Origin: Oscillibacter sp.
GTDB lineage: Bacteria > Bacillota > Clostridia > Oscillospirales > Oscillospiraceae
Length of the DNA: 34,046 bases
Direction: 5' to 3'
Assembly (NCBI GenBank): GCA_014799845.1
Contig: JAAVHF010000033.1
Location: forward strand, 1-34,046
In this document: positions 24,202 to 33,188 of the stretch, piece after piece
Layout of the letters: each line of letters begins with the position of its first letter
Position numbering within the stretch: the first letter of the stretch is position 1
Position numbers and translations under genes: made by a program
The notes under the pieces: model-generated
What the model saw: only the letters and a program-made list of their open reading frames with translations
What the model was told of the DNA's origin: nothing
Database searches by the model: none

Positions 24202-24723
24202 ATGGATTATTCCGCCTATCTGGTGCCGCTGCTGCTGATGTTCACGGCTGTTTTCGGCATGTGGAAGCGGGTCAACGTGTACGACGCCCTCTCCCTGGGG
24301 GCGAAGGAGGGGCTGGATACGCTGCTGGGCATCCTGCCCAACCTGGTGGGGCTGATGACGGCGGTGTATATGCTGCGGGCCTCGGGGCTGATGGAGGTGC
24401 TGGGAGGGCTGCTGGCCCCGGCGCTGGTGAAGCTGGGCATCCCGCCAGAGACGGCGGCGATGCTGTTCATCCGGCCCGTCAGCGGCAGCGGGGCGCTGGC
24501 CATCGGCAGCGAGATCATGGCCGCCCACGGGCCGGATTCCTACGTGGGCCGGGTAGCCGCCGTGATGCTGGGCAGCACGGAGACGACCTTTTACACCATT
24601 GCCGTTTATTTCGGGTCCGCCGGAATCCGAAAGACCCGCTATGCCATCCCCGCCGCGCTGATCGCCGACCTGACCGGGTTTATGGCGGCGGCTTTCGCCG
24701 TGCGGCTGCTGTTTGGGATGTAA
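24202..24723 (+). CDS. spmB: spore maturation protein B
   Basis: The partner of SpmA, a 173-residue membrane protein of the same Gate-domain group. It shows PLLLMFTAVFGMWKRVNVYDALSLGAKEG (about 9-37), GILPNLVGLMTAVYMLRASGLMEVL (about 43-67), and RPVSGSGALAIGSEIMAAHGPDS (about 93-115), a family signature. STETTFYTIAVYFGS follows (about 127-141). Start ATG 24202 sits three bases after the spmA stop with GGAG immediately upstream. It is translated with spmA and ends before a strong terminator at 24771-24796. Confidence 0.93.
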   Translation: MDYSAYLVPLLLMFTAVFGMWKRVNVYDALSLGAKEGLDTLLGILPNLVGLMTAVYMLRASGLMEVLGGLLAPALVKLGIPPETAAMLFIRPVSGSGALAIGSEIMAAHGPDSYVGRVAAVMLGSTETTFYTIAVYFGSAGIRKTRYAIPAALIADLTGFMAAAFAVRLLFGM

Positions 24724-24770
24724 TACGGTTTCTTGAAAATGGATCGATCGCCTGCTCGCCTTTTGCCCCA

Positions 24771-24796
24771 AAGCGGACCTGAAGGTCCGCTTTTTT
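24771..24796 (+). terminator. terminator after spmB
   Basis: AAGCGGACC-TGAA-GGTCCGCTT followed by a run of T residues; textbook intrinsic terminator. Confidence 0.93.
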
Positions 24797-24833
24797 GCGC
24801 CCTGGGCGGAAGATTAAAGTTTTCATAAACCCC

Positions 24834-24862
24834 TTGACGAATGATATTATAATATTTATAAT
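24834..24862 (+). promoter_or_regulatory. padR promoter with overlapping operator
   Basis: TTGACG (24834-24839), 17-base spacer, TATAAT (24857-24862). ATTATAA-TAT-TTATAAT at 24846-24862 is a perfect 7-3-7 inverted repeat that covers part of the spacer and the -10, fit for autorepression by the PadR protein. Confidence 0.8.
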
Positions 24863-24885
24863 ATATTCAAGAAAGGAGGCTTGCT

Positions 24886-25203
24886 ATGGCATATACCTTG
24901 GGACCGCAGCTGTTGGAGACCTGCGTACTGGCGATTGTGGCCAGGAAGGACGCGTATGGCTATATACTCACACAGCAAGTGAAGGAGCGGCTGGGGATTT
25001 CGGAATCGGCTCTGTATCCGGTATTGCGCCGCCTCCAGGCGGAGGGGTGCCTGGCGGTATATGACAGCACCTATCAGGGCCGCAACCGCCGTTACTACAC
25101 GATTACCCCGGAGGGCCGGACCCGCCTGGCCCAGGGCCGGGAGGACTGGACCCGCTTTCAGGAAAACGTGGAATATCTTTTAAGGGAGGATAAAGATGGA
25201 TAA
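24886..25203 (+). CDS. PadR-family transcriptional regulator
   Basis: A 105-residue winged-helix repressor. Family marks are the ETCVLAIVARKDAYGYILTQQV N-terminal helices (residues about 11-32), GISESALYPVLRRLQAEGCL recognition region (about 37-56), and the wing with NRRYYTITPEGRTRL (about 67-81). AAAGGAGG at 24872-24879 precedes the ATG by six bases. The gene overlaps the next by eight bases; PadR plus DUF1700 is a common Firmicute pairing in which the regulator controls its own operon. The ligand or signal is not visible. Confidence 0.92.
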   Translation: MAYTLGPQLLETCVLAIVARKDAYGYILTQQVKERLGISESALYPVLRRLQAEGCLAVYDSTYQGRNRRYYTITPEGRTRLAQGREDWTRFQENVEYLLREDKDG

Positions 25204-26308
25204 AAACGCCTATTTGAAAGAGCTGTCCCGGCACCTGTCCCGCAGGATACCGGAGCGGGAGCGGGAGGATACGCTGCGGTGGTATAAGGAATATTTTCAG
25301 GAGGCCGGGCCGGAGCGGGAGGCGGAAGTCATCGAGGAGCTGGGCTCACCCGAAACGGTGGCCCGGCGGGTGGCGGAGGAGGGCGGCTGGACCGGGGAAA
25401 AAAGGAGCGGCCGCAGCCGGGGGATGATCGTTGGGGCCGCCGCGGCCGCGGTGCTGCTGATTGCCGCGCTGTGTGTGGGCGTTTGGGGCGCTTTGCCGCG
25501 CACCGCCCCTGACGGCCCCAGCGTCAGCACGGGCCAGCAGGACCCCGACAGGACGTACGGCGTGCCAGCCCAGACCGGCAGTCCTGCGCCGGCCACGGAC
25601 CCGGGACCGTCTCAAACCCCGGAGTCCTCCCCAGAGCCGGAGCCCGTTCAGTCCCAGGGCCCCGGCGGCGATCCCGTGCCGGCGCTGGACGCTTTTACAG
25701 AGATTGAGGCAGAAATCGCTGTGGGAGATGTGATCATTCGGCGGGGTACGGAGTTTCAGATCGAGGTGTCGTTTGAGGGCACTGTTCGGGGCGAGCCCTA
25801 CCGGATCGAGTATGAAGTGACGGACGGCACTCTGAATGTCGTCAGCTTTCCGAAGCATCACAACGACAACGACGGGGACTGCTCCGGCCAAGTGCTGGTC
25901 ACCGTTCCGGAGAACACGGCTTTGGAGGAGATCAAGATCAGCCTGGGCGTAGGGGATGTCACCCTCCGCGAACTGTCCGTGGATGAGGCGGAACTGGAAA
26001 CCGGTGTGGGCAACCTGTCTGTCATCGACACCGCCGCTAGGGAAGTGGAGCTGGAGACCGGCGTGGGGGATGTGAAAATCAGCGGGATCCCTGCAGCGAT
26101 GATGGAACTGACCACGGGAGTGGGGAATGTTACCGCCAGCCTGGACTGCTCGCCGGAGGAGTGCAGCTGGATGCTCACCTCCGGCGTGGGGTCGATCCAG
26201 GTGGACGGCGTCACCTCGCTGCTGAGCGCCAGCCACAAGGCCCCAGACGGCTCCTGCCGGCTCACCGGCTCCACCGGCGTGGGCAGTGTGAGCGTTACGT
26301 TCAGCTGA
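25196..26308 (+). CDS. DUF1700 (HAAS) and DUF4097-like membrane protein
   Basis: A 370-residue protein. The N-terminal HAAS/DUF1700 domain (about 1-65) is helical and has WYKEYFQEAGPEREAEVIEELGSPE (about 28-52, given for position). One transmembrane segment follows (about 78-98), then a proline-rich spacer (about 100-162), then a beta-rich DUF4097 region. In it a GVGD/GVGN/GVGS turn recurs at about 20-residue spacing at least six times (for example LETGVGNLSV and LTTGVGNVTA), the mark of a right-handed beta-solenoid. HAAS domains are thought to bind PadR-type partners. It overlaps padR by eight bases and is translated with it. Likely a membrane-stress or surface sensor; unproven. Confidence 0.85.
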   Translation: MDKNAYLKELSRHLSRRIPEREREDTLRWYKEYFQEAGPEREAEVIEELGSPETVARRVAEEGGWTGEKRSGRSRGMIVGAAAAAVLLIAALCVGVWGALPRTAPDGPSVSTGQQDPDRTYGVPAQTGSPAPATDPGPSQTPESSPEPEPVQSQGPGGDPVPALDAFTEIEAEIAVGDVIIRRGTEFQIEVSFEGTVRGEPYRIEYEVTDGTLNVVSFPKHHNDNDGDCSGQVLVTVPENTALEEIKISLGVGDVTLRELSVDEAELETGVGNLSVIDTAAREVELETGVGDVKISGIPAAMMELTTGVGNVTASLDCSPEECSWMLTSGVGSIQVDGVTSLLSASHKAPDGSCRLTGSTGVGSVSVTFS

Positions 26309-26348
26309 TTTATGATTTTCCCGCCTCCAGCGGGGCGGCGCAGAATGA

Positions 26349-26390
26349 AATTGCGCATGACCATGAAGCGGTCATGCGCAATTGTTGTTT
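26349..26390. terminator. terminator between converging genes
   Basis: A 14-bp perfect stem (AATTGCGCATGACC with its complement), 7-base loop, then TTGTTGTTT on the plus strand. Confidence 0.82.
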
Positions 26391-26427
26391 CTGCTGTTTT
26401 CGAGGGAAAGCATGTATGCGGCTTTCG

Positions 26428-28548
<2,121 letters not shown>

Positions 28549-28567
28549 ACTAGAAAATCCTCCTGTA

Positions 28568-29440
28568 TCAATGGATATGGGCAAAGATCAGCGCCATGCC
28601 CAGCAGCATGCCCAGCATAGTGGACAGCCCGGACAGGCGGTTCTGCCAGAGGTGCTCCCCCTCCGGCAGCAGTTCGCCGAAAATGACGTACAGCATCGCT
28701 CCGGCGGCAAAGCTGAGGGAAATGGCCAGCAGCAGGGGATTCATGGTCCCCGCGCCGTAGCCCAGCAGCGCGCCGAGTATGGTGGGCAGTCCGCTGAGGG
28801 CGGCGACGCCAACGGCGGCGGCGGGCCTGGAGCCTCCCGCCAGCAGAGGCGCGGCGATGCTCATGCCCTCGGGAATGTTATGCAGGCCGATGATAAGGGC
28901 GGCCAGGATGCCGCCGCCCCTGGCCACGCCGGCGAAGGTCGCGCCGATGGCCATGCCCACGGGCATATTGTGAAGCGCTACCGCCACGGCCAGCACCAGC
29001 CCCGCCGTATGGAGGGTGTGGCTGCCGCAGGCGCAGAGTTCGCCGTTGTCGGTACCCAGATGAGGGCGATGGTTTTCCTCATGGACATGTTCGTGTTCGT
29101 GCGTATGTTCATGGCCGTGGCGGTGGTCATGTTCCTCCCCGTGCCCGCTGTGGCTGTGGGTATGGTGGGCCTGCTTGTCGATCCAGCAGTTGAGGAGATA
29201 GGTACACAGATAGCCGATCATGATCCAGCAGAGCACGGGGAGGGCGCCGGATTCTTCCATAGCGTCGGCTATCAGATCAAAGCAGACCACGCTGAGCATC
29301 ACGCCGGCGGTAAAACGGAGAAGGAGGCTTACCGTCCGGTCAGAGGGGCTGTGTACCATGGCGGCCAGCCCCCCGCCCAGGGCCAGACCTCCCGCGCCGG
29401 TGACAGCGGTGATAAGAAAAATCGTCAGATAAATGTCCAT
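28568..29440 (-). CDS. ZIP-family metal transporter
   Basis: A 290-residue membrane protein for import of zinc or another divalent metal. It has about eight hydrophobic segments. The metal-binding helix pair is visible as HNMPVGMAIG (about 158-167) and HNIPEGMSIA (about 187-196), the ZIP signature. Between helices 3 and 4 a loop at about 91-130 is packed with histidines (HTHSHSGHGEEHDHRHGHEH), typical of ZIP proteins and able to bind metal. ATG 29438-29440 (minus) has GGGAG upstream. It lies first in a two-gene unit with glgX. No Zur or Fur operator was recognised in its promoter. Confidence 0.93.
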   Translation of the reverse strand: MDIYLTIFLITAVTGAGGLALGGGLAAMVHSPSDRTVSLLLRFTAGVMLSVVCFDLIADAMEESGALPVLCWIMIGYLCTYLLNCWIDKQAHHTHSHSGHGEEHDHRHGHEHTHEHEHVHEENHRPHLGTDNGELCACGSHTLHTAGLVLAVAVALHNMPVGMAIGATFAGVARGGGILAALIIGLHNIPEGMSIAAPLLAGGSRPAAAVGVAALSGLPTILGALLGYGAGTMNPLLLAISLSFAAGAMLYVIFGELLPEGEHLWQNRLSGLSTMLGMLLGMALIFAHIH

Positions 29441-29472
29441 AGAAAGCTCCCGTTGTTAAATTCAACCGGATT

Positions 29473-29501
29473 ATTATAGCACAATCATTTATAGAAGTAA
29501 A
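29473..29501 (-). promoter_or_regulatory. promoter of the ZIP-glgX unit
   Basis: On the minus strand TTTACT, 17-base spacer, TATAAT preceded by TGC (extended -10). Confidence 0.65.
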
Positions 29502-29573
29502 TCATAGATTGCGAACACGCTGCGAAAATCAGCTTTTGCGGTACGATTGCATTTTTCCCGCTTATTTGCTTTC

Positions 29574-29601
29574 TTGAAAAGAGTGTGCTATCCTGTATTC
29601 T
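29574..29601 (+). promoter_or_regulatory. promoter of the HExxH membrane protein gene
   Basis: TTGAAA (29574-29579), 16-base spacer, TATTCT (29596-29601). Confidence 0.5.
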
Positions 29602-29639
29602 GTCACTGCAAAATGCTGAGGGTGAAAGAGGCGCTGCAT

Positions 29640-30086
29640 ATGGACGGGGAAGAACATAATATCCATAAGGCAATCGGTACTGAAGGCTGGCCCAGGATGC
29701 TCTTCTATCTCCTGCAATTTACCTGGGGGCTGCCTGTCAACATGATCGGCCTGCTCGTATTTCTCTGCTGCCGGAACCGCTTCCCCAGAGAACGGTTCCG
29801 CAACAGCATCGTTACGCATTTGCCCGGAAATCGCGGAGGGCTGTCGCTGGGTATTTTTATTTTTCTGAGCATACATGATACGTGCGAAAGCCGCCGGCTT
29901 TGCATTCATGAATATGGGCACACGATCCAGTGCCTTTTCCTCGGCCCTTTATACTGGATTGTCGTTATGCTTCCAAGCGCCGTTTGGTATCATTTTTTTG
30001 CGGGTTACAGAAAAACGCATCGCATCCCATATGACGCATTTTATTGTGAACGCTGGGCTACCGCCTGGGGAAAACAGTGGAGCTGA
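29640..30086 (+). CDS. small membrane protein with HEYGH motif
   Basis: A 148-residue protein. Three hydrophobic segments appear at about 20-42, 60-76 and 92-116. Between the second and third lies CESRRLCIHEYGHTIQCLFLGPLY (residues about 79-102, given for position), with the zinc-type HEYGH motif right before a membrane helix, and the third segment ends in VMLPSAVWYHFF. The C-terminal part YDAFYCERWATAWGKQW is conserved in clostridial homologues as I remember them. It may be a membrane-embedded metallopeptidase, but no second ligand is clear. ATG 29640 has AAAGAGG upstream (spacing eight). Confidence 0.7.
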   Translation: MDGEEHNIHKAIGTEGWPRMLFYLLQFTWGLPVNMIGLLVFLCCRNRFPRERFRNSIVTHLPGNRGGLSLGIFIFLSIHDTCESRRLCIHEYGHTIQCLFLGPLYWIVVMLPSAVWYHFFAGYRKTHRIPYDAFYCERWATAWGKQWS

Positions 30087-30152
30087 TTTGGCGGATTTTA
30101 AACGGCCGCCGGGATTTCCCGGGAAATGGAGCGATAAAACCGGAATTGATCC

Positions 30153-30181
30153 TCGACACAATTGCCGCAGTATGTTATACT
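30153..30181 (+). promoter_or_regulatory. promoter of the signal-less SLH gene
   Basis: TCGACA (30153-30158), 17-base spacer, TATACT (30176-30181) with TGT in front. CAGTAT-GTT-ATACTG (30168-30182) is an inverted repeat across the -10, which could be an operator. Confidence 0.7.
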
Positions 30182-30235
30182 GACAGTGGAAATACTTCCA
30201 TATATGACCACATATTGAAGAAAGGCGGATTCGCA

Positions 30236-31261
30236 ATGTTTAATTTAGATCCCGGCAAGATGGCTAAAAACGCAGTTGAAGGACTGCAAAAAGCGGAAAA
30301 ACTCGGCGGCGCTGGCGAGGCCGCAAAAGGCGTACTCCAGGGTATCAAAAAGGCGGAGAAACTCGCCGATTTGGAAAAAGCCCCGGAACAGGTAATTGCG
30401 GCGCTGCGCAAGCTGCTGGCCGAAGCGAAACAGCTGGCGGACGCCTCCGGGAACAAGAACGAGGCCCTTGACGCCTGTATCCAAAAGGCCCAGACGCTGT
30501 TGGACAGCGACAATATCTCAACAGAGGCGGTTACGAAGCTAACGGCCGAATTGAGTGCGCTGATCAAGGGCGCGTCCGCCGGAGCTGCCCAGCAGACGGA
30601 CAGTCAAAAGGGCGGCGGTTCGCCGGAGGCCTCCAGAACCGCTCCCGCTCCTGCCGTCAGTGCGCAGAAAGCCGCCGTTCCCGCGCCGAAGCGCGAGACC
30701 CAACCCGCTGATGCAAAACCCGCTGAAACAACCGCGAGTAAAACGGTCCAATTCTCTGATGTGGACGCCGGCGCCTATTACTATGATGCGGTGCAATGGG
30801 CCGTACAGCAGGGGATTACCTCCGGAACCTCGGAGACTACGTTCAGTCCCGACCAGAAATGCACGTGCGGACAGACGATTTCCCTCCTTTGGCGGTCTGC
30901 CGGGTCCCCCGCTCCCAAGGGCAAAAATAACCCCTTCACGGATGTCAAGGAAAGCGCCTATTACTACCAGAGCGCACTGTGGGCGGCGGAGCATGGCATT
31001 GTCACCGGGACGGCCTTCCATCCGGACGAGCCTGTGACCAGGGGGCAGTTTGCCGCGTTCCTCTACCGGAAAGCCGGATCTCCTGCCGTTGCAGGAAAAA
31101 ATGACTTTACAGATGTTCCGGACGGCGCGGATTACGCGCAGGCTGTCGCCTGGGTAGCCGCGCAGGGCATCGCCTCCGGAACCGGGGACCATACGTTCAG
31201 TCCCAACGCCGTCTGCACAAGAGGGCAGATCGTTACATTCCTGTACCGGGCCAGGAAATGA
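30236..31261 (+). CDS. SLH-domain protein without signal peptide
   Basis: A 341-residue protein. The N-terminus (residues 1-115) is helical, rich in lysine, alanine and glutamate, with no signal peptide or membrane helix. A linker rich in alanine, proline and glutamine follows (about 116-170). Three SLH motifs lie at about 175-225 (FSDVDAGAYYYDAVQWAVQQ), 233-285 and 290-341. The third ends in QIVTFLYRARK. SLH domains usually attach exported proteins to the cell wall, so a cytoplasmic copy is odd. An upstream in-frame start at 30077 would not supply a signal either, and it crosses the promoter. AAAGGCGG lies about seven bases ahead of ATG 30236. Confidence 0.85.
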   Translation: MFNLDPGKMAKNAVEGLQKAEKLGGAGEAAKGVLQGIKKAEKLADLEKAPEQVIAALRKLLAEAKQLADASGNKNEALDACIQKAQTLLDSDNISTEAVTKLTAELSALIKGASAGAAQQTDSQKGGGSPEASRTAPAPAVSAQKAAVPAPKRETQPADAKPAETTASKTVQFSDVDAGAYYYDAVQWAVQQGITSGTSETTFSPDQKCTCGQTISLLWRSAGSPAPKGKNNPFTDVKESAYYYQSALWAAEHGIVTGTAFHPDEPVTRGQFAAFLYRKAGSPAVAGKNDFTDVPDGADYAQAVAWVAAQGIASGTGDHTFSPNAVCTRGQIVTFLYRARK

Positions 31262-31299
31262 GTTTGCCGCTTTAAGAGGGGCCCTGCACGGGCCAGAAA

Positions 31300-31358
31300 C
31301 CAGCAGCCCCCAAGGGAGTCCGGGGTATCTCCCGGACTGTTCCTGAAGGGGCTGTTGG
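31300..31358 (+). terminator. large hairpin after the SLH gene
   Basis: CCAGCAGCCCC (31300-31310) pairs with GGGGCTGTTGG (31348-31358) around an inner GTCCGGG/CCCGGAC stem. TTGCTTTATG follows. Confidence 0.6.
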
Positions 31359-31380
31359 CTTGCTTTATGCGGAGAATCCG

Positions 31381-31418
31381 TGAATATCCCCCGGCTTTGG
31401 CCGGGGGATATTCATTTT
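31381..31418 (+). terminator. second terminator-like hairpin
   Basis: A 15-bp perfect stem (TGAATATCCCCCGGC with its complement), loop TTTG, then TTTT. Confidence 0.75.
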
Positions 31419-31439
31419 GCCGGCGCATTGGCGTCAATA

Positions 31440-31672
31440 ACCCCCCAGTTCAGCTGGGGGTCGATAAAAAATGCTTTATACTATTCCTCGATTAAAAGCG
31501 CAATATCGTTACCGGGCGAAAATCCGGGAGCAGCAATGGGTATAGGCTCGAAAACACAAGAGCTAACATGATAAGTTGGAACTGCGGGAGGTTTAGTCCC
31601 CGAATAGGGGACTTGCAGCCCAATAACGCCGCCAATCACAAAACTTTCCACAGGGTAGTTGAATGAGTAAAC
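31440..31672 (+). ncRNA. candidate structured RNA, possible IS200/IS605-like remnant
   Basis: A C-rich hairpin, CCCCCAG (31442-31448) with CTGGGGG (31454-31460), is followed by a multibranch fold: CGTTA (31507-31511) with TAACG (31624-31628) as the closing stem; TAG-CTC with GAGCTA (31543-31549, 31560-31565); CTGC (31582-31585) with GCAG (31615-31618); and AGTCCCC (31595-31601) with GGGGACT (31607-31613). The 3' part ends in TTGAATGAGTAAAC (31659-31672). An end hairpin plus a compact RNA recalls IS200/IS605-type non-autonomous elements or guide-RNA scaffolds of the TnpB/IscB kind. No transposase or nuclease gene is present, so this is inference. Confidence 0.4.
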
Positions 31673-31777
31673 CTTCTATGAACAGGCCGCCTCCAGAAGT
31701 GATCAAGGCTCCCTCTTTGAGGGAGGCTTTTCGGGCGCTTTGTTCATCATTCGTTTACTCATTCAATTATCGTGGAA
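31646..31777. repeat. long imperfect inverted repeat enclosing a terminator hairpin
   Basis: The arms share TTGAATGAGTAAAC (31659-31672) with GTTTACTCATTCAA (31753-31766), ATGAACA (31678-31684) with TGTTCAT (31741-31747), and TTCCAC (31647-31652) with GTGGAA (31772-31777). The whole unit is about 132 bases and could fold into one long hairpin or be a MITE-like insertion. Confidence 0.8.
31705..31732 (+). terminator. terminator inside the inverted repeat
   Basis: An 11-bp stem with one mismatch (GCTCCCTC with GAGGGAGG-type partner), loop TTT, followed by TTTTC. Confidence 0.7.
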
Positions 31778-31793
31778 CTTTCCAAAATCCATA

Positions 31794-31823
31794 TTGACAG
31801 CCCCGCCCTTTATCCGGTATAAT
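31794..31823 (+). promoter_or_regulatory. promoter of the pyr operon
   Basis: TTGACA (31794-31799), 18-base spacer, TATAAT (31818-31823), only 17 bases after the inverted repeat. The 60-base leader has one short CCGGC-type hairpin and no clear PyrR attenuator. Confidence 0.85.
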
Positions 31824-31883
31824 ACCTTGATTAGAACGCTAAGGCTGCGCACCGGCAGGGGGCCGGAGAGAGGAGCGTGTTCC

Positions 31884-33188
31884 TTGAAGTATTTACTGAA
31901 AAATGGGCTGCTTTTTGCAAAAGACGGTCTTCGTCCGGTGGATATTTCCATTGCGGAGGGCCGTATTGTTTCCATTGCCGGGGGGCTGGACGCTCCTGGC
32001 GCTGTTTCCATTGCCGGGGGGCTGGACGCTCCTGGCGCTGTTTCCATTGATCTTCATCATGCCGTTGTGTTTCCCGGTTTCGTTGATGTCCACGTTCATC
32101 TTCGAGAGCCGGGGTTTTCTTATAAGGAGACCGTCCGCACCGGCACCCTCTCCGCCGCCCGGGGCGGATACGCCCATGTGTGCCCCATGCCCAACCTGAA
32201 CCCCGTGCCCGACAGTCTGGAGACGCTGAACGTCCAGCGGGAGATCATCGCGCGGGACGCGGCGGTCCACGTCCACCCCTACGGCGCCATCACCCGCGGC
32301 GAGAAGGGCGAGACGCTGGCGGATCTGGAGGCCATGGCCCCCTATGTGGCCGGATTCTCCGACGACGGGCGGGGCGTCCAGAGCGGGGACATGATGCGCG
32401 CCGCCATGGCGGAGGCCCGGCGGCTGGGGAAGATCATCGCCGCCCACTGCGAGGACAACAGCCTCCTGAACGGCGGCTATATCCACGACGGCGAGTACGC
32501 CCGCGCCCACGGGCATCGGGGCATCTGCTCCGAAAGCGAATGGAGCCAGATCGCCCGGGACCTGGAACTGGCGGCGGAGACGGGCTGCGCCTACCACGTC
32601 TGCCATATCTCCACCAGGGAAAGCGTGGACCTGATCCGGAAAGCCAAGGCAAGGGGCGTGGACGTGACATGCGAGACCGGGCCCCACTACCTGGTGTTCT
32701 GCGACAGGGATTTGCAGGAGGACGGGCGGTTCAAGATGAATCCCCCCATCCGGTCCGGGGAGGACCGGGCGGCGCTGCTTTCGGGCCTTCTGGACGGCAC
32801 CATCGACATGATCGCCACCGACCACGCCCCCCACGCCGCGGAGGAAAAGAGCCGGGGGCTGGAGAAGAGCGCCATGGGCGTGGTGGGGCTGGAGACGGCC
32901 TTCGCGGCGGTATACACCCACCTGGTGAAGCCCGGTATCCTGCCGCTGGAGCGGCTGGTGGAGCTGCTCCACGACAACGCGGCAAAGCGCTTTGGGTTCG
33001 GTACCCCGCTGGCGGAGGGCCAGCCGGCGGACCTGACCGTCTTTGACCTGGACAAGTCCTTTGTGGTGGACCCGGAACGGTTCCAGACCATGGGCCGGGC
33101 TACGCCCTTTGCGGGGATGGAACTGTACGGAATTTGCAAACTGACTATGGTGGACGGAAAAATCGTCTGGCAGGAGGAAAATCTATGA
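31884..33188 (+). CDS. pyrC: dihydroorotase
   Basis: Third step of pyrimidine synthesis, closing carbamoyl-aspartate to dihydroorotate with two zinc ions. HVHLREPG carries the first ligands, FSDDGRGVQSGDMM and AHCEDNS the middle of the site, HVCHISTRESVDLI and ATDHAPH the last; all are intact. The 434 residues fit the class I family. The start is TTG, with GAGAGGAGCG at 31867-31876; no ATG is available nearby. A 36-base in-frame tandem duplication (31968-32039) repeats twelve residues (VSIAGGLDAPGA) in the N-terminal beta-domain just before the catalytic barrel, where related enzymes have a single copy. The stop overlaps the pyrK start by four bases. Confidence 0.95.
   Translation: MKYLLKNGLLFAKDGLRPVDISIAEGRIVSIAGGLDAPGAVSIAGGLDAPGAVSIDLHHAVVFPGFVDVHVHLREPGFSYKETVRTGTLSAARGGYAHVCPMPNLNPVPDSLETLNVQREIIARDAAVHVHPYGAITRGEKGETLADLEAMAPYVAGFSDDGRGVQSGDMMRAAMAEARRLGKIIAAHCEDNSLLNGGYIHDGEYARAHGHRGICSESEWSQIARDLELAAETGCAYHVCHISTRESVDLIRKAKARGVDVTCETGPHYLVFCDRDLQEDGRFKMNPPIRSGEDRAALLSGLLDGTIDMIATDHAPHAAEEKSRGLEKSAMGVVGLETAFAAVYTHLVKPGILPLERLVELLHDNAAKRFGFGTPLAEGQPADLTVFDLDKSFVVDPERFQTMGRATPFAGMELYGICKLTMVDGKIVWQEENL
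31968..32049 (+). repeat. 36-bp tandem repeat inside pyrC
   Basis: Two identical 36-base units (31968-32003, 32004-32039) and ten bases of a third. The length is a multiple of three, so the frame is kept. Confidence 0.95.

Larger units (their letters stand above)
31262..31883. other. 622-base noncoding stretch with hairpins and a candidate RNA
   Basis: No gene is supported. In order it holds a terminator pair (31300-31418), a C-rich hairpin (31442-31460), a candidate structured RNA (31507-31628), a long inverted repeat that encloses a terminator (31646-31777) and the pyrC promoter and leader. Parts are more AT-rich than the neighbouring genes. Confidence 0.8.

Noticed and set aside
31442-31460. 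tRNA-like arm in the C-rich hairpin region
   Set aside because: The AGTTCAGCT segment looks like a T-arm at a glance but no acceptor, D or anticodon arm can be built around it.
31380-31571. 63-codon open frame inside the noncoding stretch
   Set aside because: It runs through hairpins and the candidate RNA, has no ribosome binding site and resembles no protein.
31824-31883. PyrR-type attenuator in the pyrC leader
   Set aside because: The 60-base leader is too short for antiterminator plus terminator, and the PyrR binding-loop consensus is not seen.
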